64,000 bases of DNA, from NCBI RefSeq assembly GCF_008831265.1, contig NZ_VTTH01000005.1, forward strand, positions 124,001 through 188,000. The letters run 5' to 3'. Position 1 is the first letter of the stretch, and the number at the start of each line of letters is the position of its first letter. Position numbers and translations under genes: made by a program. This DNA is from Lacisediminimonas profundi. Lineage in GTDB: Bacteria; Pseudomonadota; Gammaproteobacteria; Burkholderiales; Burkholderiaceae_D. This document shows, piece after piece, positions 60,002 through 64,000 of this stretch. Below the pieces are notes generated by a model. That model saw only the letters and a list, made by a program, of their open reading frames with translations, was not told where the DNA came from and searched no databases.

Positions 60002-61651
60002 TTATTTTCCGCTGACTTTTTTCAGCATTGATTCCGGATCGGCAGGCAGCTTGTCGCCGCGCCACGCGACATGTCCGTCCGGCCGTACCAGCACGTATTT
60101 TTTCTGGTAGACAGCGCACACGGCGGCATCGTCAACCGGGATGATTTCAAGGGCCCCGCCGACCACGCCGGCGCATTCCGCAAATTGCCTGGCGTCTCCA
60201 CCGTCACCGTCGGCGCCCAGCACCAGCAGCACGTAACCGCGCCCGAACAGGTCCAGTGTCGACCGTCCGTCCTTCAGCCATGCATGCGGCGCACGGCAGC
60301 CAGGGCGGGACGTCGGCCAGTAGTTGACCGCATCCTCGTACTCGGCAATCAGTTGTTCCCGGCTCTCTGGTTCGTCATAGACATTGATCGGGGAATCGAT
60401 GTAGCGGTTACCCAAGTGCATGTTCATCGAAAACCATTCCTGCCTCAGGCCTTCCGACATCGCCTGGCCCACCCGCCTGCGGATTTCCCGGCCTTCTTCA
60501 CTGTCCTCGGCGATGCGGGCGCTGCTGGGTACCTTCTTCATGGTCTCCAGGTTGCTGGTCGAAAAGCGGGTGATGCGCCGGGCCACCGGGATGCGCTCGA
60601 TGTCATACGCATCGAACAAGGCCGGCCCGCCCCAGCCCTCCAGCGTCGCCGCCAGCTTCCAGGACAGGTCGACGGCGTCGCCGATCCCGGTATTCATGCC
60701 GAGTCCGCCGGTTGGGGAAGTCAGGTGGCAGGCATCGCCGCAGATAAAGACACGGCCGTCGTGATAGCGCTCGGCCACCAGTTCGGCGCGCTGCCAGCGC
60801 AATACGCTCAGGATTTCGGGATCGAATGCGCGGCCCAGCGCCTTGCAGGCAAAGGCCTTCAGCTCTTCATCGGAATAGATCTTCTTGTCCTGGGCATTGC
60901 CAATGATGGACATGCGCCATTGGTCGCTGCCGTTGATGGCGACGATGGTCGCCCAGGTGCCCTCGGGCCCGACGAACATGTAGCGGTATCCCGGCGCCTT
61001 GTCGTGCAACCGGTTGAATTCCGGGCAACGGAAAATCACGTTGGTGGTATAGGTCAGCAAACCCTTGCCGTGCATCTCGATACCGAGCTGCTCACGCACG
61101 CGGCTCCTGCCGCCATCGCAGCCAACCAGATAGCGTGCACGGATGGTCAGCGTACGGCCGCTGTCGAGCTCGACCACTGTGGCTGTCACGCCGTCCTCAT
61201 CCTGCTCAAAGGACTGGTACTCATGCCGGAACATGATCCGTGTGCCGGGCTGCGACTCTGCAAATTTTCGCAAGATCGGATCGAACATGTTCTGCGGGCA
61301 GCGTTCCCGTTTTTGCGGACTGCCCGGCGGCGGCATTTCGTCGCGCATCGACGGCATGGGTTGCCGTCCAAGTTCATAGCCGTTCAGGGACGTGAGGTAG
61401 ACATTGTCCTGCGGGTAGTCGCGGTTGTAGGCGGACTGTTCGACATCGGAGACGATGCCCCAGCGCCGGCAAAATTCCATGGTCCTGATACCGACCATGT
61501 CCATCTTCGGCTGGAAAATCGCGCCATCGCCCTGGTCGATGACCAGGCATTGCCTGCCGCGCCATCCCAGGTCGCCTGCCAGCGCCAGCCCGACGGGGCC
61601 GGCGCCAATGATCAGGATTTCGGTTTCAATAATTGTTCGTGGTTCGTTCAT
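60002..61651 (-). CDS. FAD-dependent aromatic hydroxylase
   Basis: A 549-residue class A flavin monooxygenase (PHBH fold). FAD-binding GxGxxG in ILIIGAGPVGLALAGDLGWRG (about 13-33), the second FAD motif in LVGCDGGRSRVREQLG (DG motif), and GDACHLTSPTGGLGMNTGIGDAVDL (GD motif). The C-terminal ~120 residues are thioredoxin-like as in phenol and MhpA-type hydroxylases. It hydroxylates an aromatic ring ahead of ring cleavage. Starts 13 bp after the Bug gene. Confidence 0.91.
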   Translation of the reverse strand: MNEPRTIIETEILIIGAGPVGLALAGDLGWRGRQCLVIDQGDGAIFQPKMDMVGIRTMEFCRRWGIVSDVEQSAYNRDYPQDNVYLTSLNGYELGRQPMPSMRDEMPPPGSPQKRERCPQNMFDPILRKFAESQPGTRIMFRHEYQSFEQDEDGVTATVVELDSGRTLTIRARYLVGCDGGRSRVREQLGIEMHGKGLLTYTTNVIFRCPEFNRLHDKAPGYRYMFVGPEGTWATIVAINGSDQWRMSIIGNAQDKKIYSDEELKAFACKALGRAFDPEILSVLRWQRAELVAERYHDGRVFICGDACHLTSPTGGLGMNTGIGDAVDLSWKLAATLEGWGGPALFDAYDIERIPVARRITRFSTSNLETMKKVPSSARIAEDSEEGREIRRRVGQAMSEGLRQEWFSMNMHLGNRYIDSPINVYDEPESREQLIAEYEDAVNYWPTSRPGCRAPHAWLKDGRSTLDLFGRGYVLLVLGADGDGGDARQFAECAGVVGGALEIIPVDDAAVCAVYQKKYVLVRPDGHVAWRGDKLPADPESMLKKVSGK

Positions 61652-61664
61652 CTGGGCGCTGCGA

Positions 61665-62645
61665 TTACTGTGGTTTGATGTTTGCCGCCCGCACCATTTC
61701 TTCGGTGGACACCACGTCATCGCGAATCCTGGCTGCAAATTCCTCCGCGCTGCTGGCCACCATCTGCAGCCCCCTGGACGTCGCCTGTTTTTCGGTGAAT
61801 GCCCGATTTTTCAGGACTGCAGTAACGTCGGCGTTGAGCTTGTTGATGATGGCGGGTGGTGTACCGGCCGGCGCAAACAGCCCGTACCAGATCGACGCCC
61901 GCAGATACGGGAATCCTTGTTCCGCGGTGGTGGGCACATCGGGGAACTGGGCGGCGCGGCGGCGGCCTGCAATTGCCAGCGGCTTCAGCCGGTTCCCGCG
62001 CAGCAGTTCACCCGCGACACCGGGACTGCCGGTGGCCAGTTGCACTTCGCCGGCCACGGTGGCGGCGATCATCGGGGCCACACCTTTGTACGGCACGTGC
62101 ACGAAATCCAGCCCCTCGCGTTTGTTCAACATGCCATACACCAGCACCGGCTGGCTGCCGTCACCGAACGAGCCGAAGTTCAGGCTGCCGGGCTGGCGCT
62201 TCGCCAGGGCAACCAGCTCTTTCAGATTGTTCGCACGTACCCCGGGATGCGCCAGCAGGAGGTGATCTGCTTCCGCCATCAGGGTCACGGGAATGAAGCT
62301 CTTTTCCGGATCGTAGGGAAGCGACTTGTACAGGAAGCGATTGGAGACCACGGTCTGGTCGATCGTGGCAAGCAGAGTCAGGCCATCCGGTCTTGCGCGG
62401 GCCACCGCGTCCGCGCCGATCAGGGTGCCGGCGCCACCCTTGTTCTCGATCACAACCGGCTTGCCCCACTGCGTGCTCAGCTCGGCTGCCAGCGCGCGCA
62501 CCATCACATCGATGCCACCACCGGGTGGAAAGGGCACCACGATCGTGACCAGCTTGTCGGGGAATGTCTGGGCAAGCACCGGTGCGGCCAGCGCCATCGC
62601 GCCGACGGCCAGCAAGCTGCGGAAAATCGTTCTACGTACGTTCAT
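61665..62645 (-). CDS. Bug family substrate-binding protein
   Basis: A 326-residue Bug/TctC periplasmic protein: signal peptide (RSLLAVGAMALAAPVLAQ), TFPDKLVTIVVPFPPGGGIDVMVRALAAELS, VIENKGGAGTLIGADAVARARPDG, and FVHVPYKGVAPMIAA. It probably captures the aromatic acid used by the following monooxygenase, ring-cleavage and FAH genes. It is the first gene of that minus-strand operon and is divergent from another Bug gene. Confidence 0.93.
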   Translation of the reverse strand: MNVRRTIFRSLLAVGAMALAAPVLAQTFPDKLVTIVVPFPPGGGIDVMVRALAAELSTQWGKPVVIENKGGAGTLIGADAVARARPDGLTLLATIDQTVVSNRFLYKSLPYDPEKSFIPVTLMAEADHLLLAHPGVRANNLKELVALAKRQPGSLNFGSFGDGSQPVLVYGMLNKREGLDFVHVPYKGVAPMIAATVAGEVQLATGSPGVAGELLRGNRLKPLAIAGRRRAAQFPDVPTTAEQGFPYLRASIWYGLFAPAGTPPAIINKLNADVTAVLKNRAFTEKQATSRGLQMVASSAEEFAARIRDDVVSTEEMVRAANIKPQ

Positions 62646-62840
62646 CAGTCTCTCGTCCCTGGAAAAATGCACCTTGAATTGCTGCCGGCATGGGGATAGC
62701 GGCACGCTCCAATTAGTTGGCGCTTGGATTTGTTTCGTGTATCGTAGCCGAAACCAATTTAAATGAATAGTCTATTTGCAGAGCGAATTAAATATCAAAC
62801 TCGAATCAGCCCCAGGCTGAAATAAAAATGGAGACTGCAC

Positions 62841-63812
62841 ATGAAGTTGACTGTCCTTGCCACGCGCATCGTCGGATGTGTTTTCGCTGTGCTCGCCCTT
62901 TCCGCGCACGCCCAGAAATATCCGAACAAACCGATCAACTTCATCGTGCCGTACCCGCCGGGCGGCATTGCCGACACCTACGCGCGGGCACTCGGCCAGC
63001 GCCTGTCGGACCGTCTTGGGCAACCGGTCATCATGGACAACAAGCCAGGTGGCAGCCTGATCGTTGGCACACAGGCCGCCGCCAAGGCGGCACCGGACGG
63101 CTACACGCTGCTGCTGGCCAGCGTCTCCAGCCTCGCCATCAACACCAGCGCCTTCAAGACGCTGCCCTATGATCCCGTCAAGGATTTCGCCCCGGTCTCG
63201 CTGGCGTTTTATACGCCGCTGTATCTGATGGTCAACCCCAACCTGCCGGTGAAATCGGTAAAGGATCTGGTGGCGCTGGCCAAGTCCCAACCGGGAAAAA
63301 TGAGCTTCGCTTCACTTGGCCACGGCACTTCGCTGCATCTGGCTGGCGAGATGTTCAAGAATCTTGCCGGGATCGACCTGCTGCATGTGCCTTTCAAGGG
63401 AACGACGACCGCACTGCCCGACCTGCTGGAGGGCCGGGTCGACATGATCTTTGATGGTGGTGCATTCCTGCCGCACGCAGCGGCCGGCAAACTGCGCCTG
63501 CTGGGGGTGACCAGCCCGGTCCGGGCCAGCGCCCTGCCGCAGGTAGCGACAATGGCTGAATCCGGTGTCCCGGGCTACGATCTCGTGATCTGGTTCGGCG
63601 TGGTCGCGCCGGCAGGCACGCCCAGGGCGATCGTCGATCGGCTGACCGCGGAGATCAACGAGATTGCCAAGGAACCTGGCTACAAGGAGCGCCTGACCTC
63701 CAGCGGCGCCGAACCGATCGGCACAACGCCCGAGGCTTTCTCCCAGTTGATTGCAAAAGACACGCCGAAATGGGGCAAGCTGCTGCGCGATGCCGGCATC
63801 CAGCCGCGTTGA
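62841..63812 (+). CDS. Bug family substrate-binding protein
   Basis: A 323-residue Bug/TctC protein: signal peptide (FAVLALSAHAQ), KYPNKPINFIVPYPPGGIADTYARALGQRLS, VIMDNKPGGSLIVGTQAAAKAAPDG, LLHVPFKGTTTALPDLLEG and GTPRAIVDRLTAEINEI. GGAGACTGCAC precedes the ATG. It is divergent from the Bug/monooxygenase operon across 195 bp and 45 bp ahead of another flavin monooxygenase, so the two divergent units probably serve one pathway. Confidence 0.93.
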   Translation: MKLTVLATRIVGCVFAVLALSAHAQKYPNKPINFIVPYPPGGIADTYARALGQRLSDRLGQPVIMDNKPGGSLIVGTQAAAKAAPDGYTLLLASVSSLAINTSAFKTLPYDPVKDFAPVSLAFYTPLYLMVNPNLPVKSVKDLVALAKSQPGKMSFASLGHGTSLHLAGEMFKNLAGIDLLHVPFKGTTTALPDLLEGRVDMIFDGGAFLPHAAAGKLRLLGVTSPVRASALPQVATMAESGVPGYDLVIWFGVVAPAGTPRAIVDRLTAEINEIAKEPGYKERLTSSGAEPIGTTPEAFSQLIAKDTPKWGKLLRDAGIQPR

Positions 63813-63857
63813 TAACCCTCGCAGCGATAGCACCATGATTTTATCCGGGAGAATTTG

Positions 63858-64000
63858 ATGGCACGAACAACACGGGTGGCAGTAGTCGGTGGCGGACTTG
63901 GAGGATTGACCGCAGCACTGGCGCTGATTGCACGGGGATTTGACGTCACCGTATATGAGCAGGCGCATGAGCTAGGCGAGATTGGCGCCGGCGTTCAATT
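63858..64000 (+). CDS. FAD-dependent monooxygenase, N-terminal fragment
   Basis: The first 47 codons of a gene that runs off the right edge. The opening VAVVGGGLGGLTAALALIARGFDVTVYEQA is a Rossmann FAD motif, and ELGEIGAGVQ matches salicylate 1-hydroxylase and 3-hydroxybenzoate 6-hydroxylase. The latter would make gentisate, which fits the nearby ring-cleavage dioxygenase. GGGAGAA precedes the ATG. Confidence 0.85.
   Translation, partial: MARTTRVAVVGGGLGGLTAALALIARGFDVTVYEQAHELGEIGAGVQ

Overview
The window is GC-rich (roughly 60-62% by eye), densely coded DNA from a betaproteobacterium, most likely Burkholderiales and plausibly Oxalobacteraceae. The support is the pstSCAB-phoU-phoBR / ppk / ppx neighbourhood, three Bug-type (tripartite tricarboxylate) periplasmic binding proteins, and LysR/IclR-controlled aromatic catabolism clusters. 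No rRNA, tRNA, CRISPR array or insertion sequence was seen. Identifications rest on reading motifs in the translated sequence; no database search was possible.

Layout. 1-5.6 kb: the end of a LytTR regulator, a YceI / YceI / cytochrome b561 / DOPA-type dioxygenase operon with a divergent LysR gene, and an OprB-type porin. 5.7-21.1 kb: a phosphate-starvation region. It holds the complete pst-pho operon (pstS, pstC, pstA, pstB, phoU, phoB, phoR), ppk and sixA, an OlsB-like ornithine lipid N-acyltransferase, a histone-tail-like protein, ppx, and an operon of a PlcP/LpxH-like metallophosphoesterase, an MGDG-synthase-type glycosyltransferase and an unknown membrane protein. I see PHO-box-like arrays (7-bp half-sites every 11 bp) before pstS, ppk, olsB, ppx and the plcP-like operon. 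Together these genes describe Pi scavenging, polyphosphate turnover and replacement of phospholipids by phosphorus-free lipids.

21.2-40.5 kb: a catabolic island. A ten-gene minus-strand operon runs from an iron-type alcohol dehydrogenase through thioesterase, enoyl-CoA hydratase, a three-subunit molybdenum hydroxylase, a lactonase-like MBL protein, an odd SDR and an acyl-CoA ligase to a double HxlR regulator. Around it lie an aldo/keto reductase, a LivGFHM transporter, a detached Liv-type binding protein, a succinate-semialdehyde dehydrogenase and CoxG. The three main promoters share a 5-4-5 inverted repeat placed exactly 1 bp after the -10 hexamer, which ties these genes into one probable regulon.

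40.5-52.4 kb: PsiF, a cation-diffusion transporter, a coupled operon of a glutamine-tract secreted protein, a MORN-repeat protein and a DUF3820 protein, then EamA and MFS exporters, Rnk, an acyl-CoA synthetase, and a DUF504 gene divergent from rtcA. 52.6-64 kb: two regulated catabolic clusters. One is Bug + TauD-type dioxygenase with a LysR gene. The other is a gentisate-type pathway (flavin monooxygenase, cupin ring-cleavage dioxygenase, fumarylacetoacetate-hydrolase-family enzyme, Bug proteins) with an IclR gene, continuing past the right edge.
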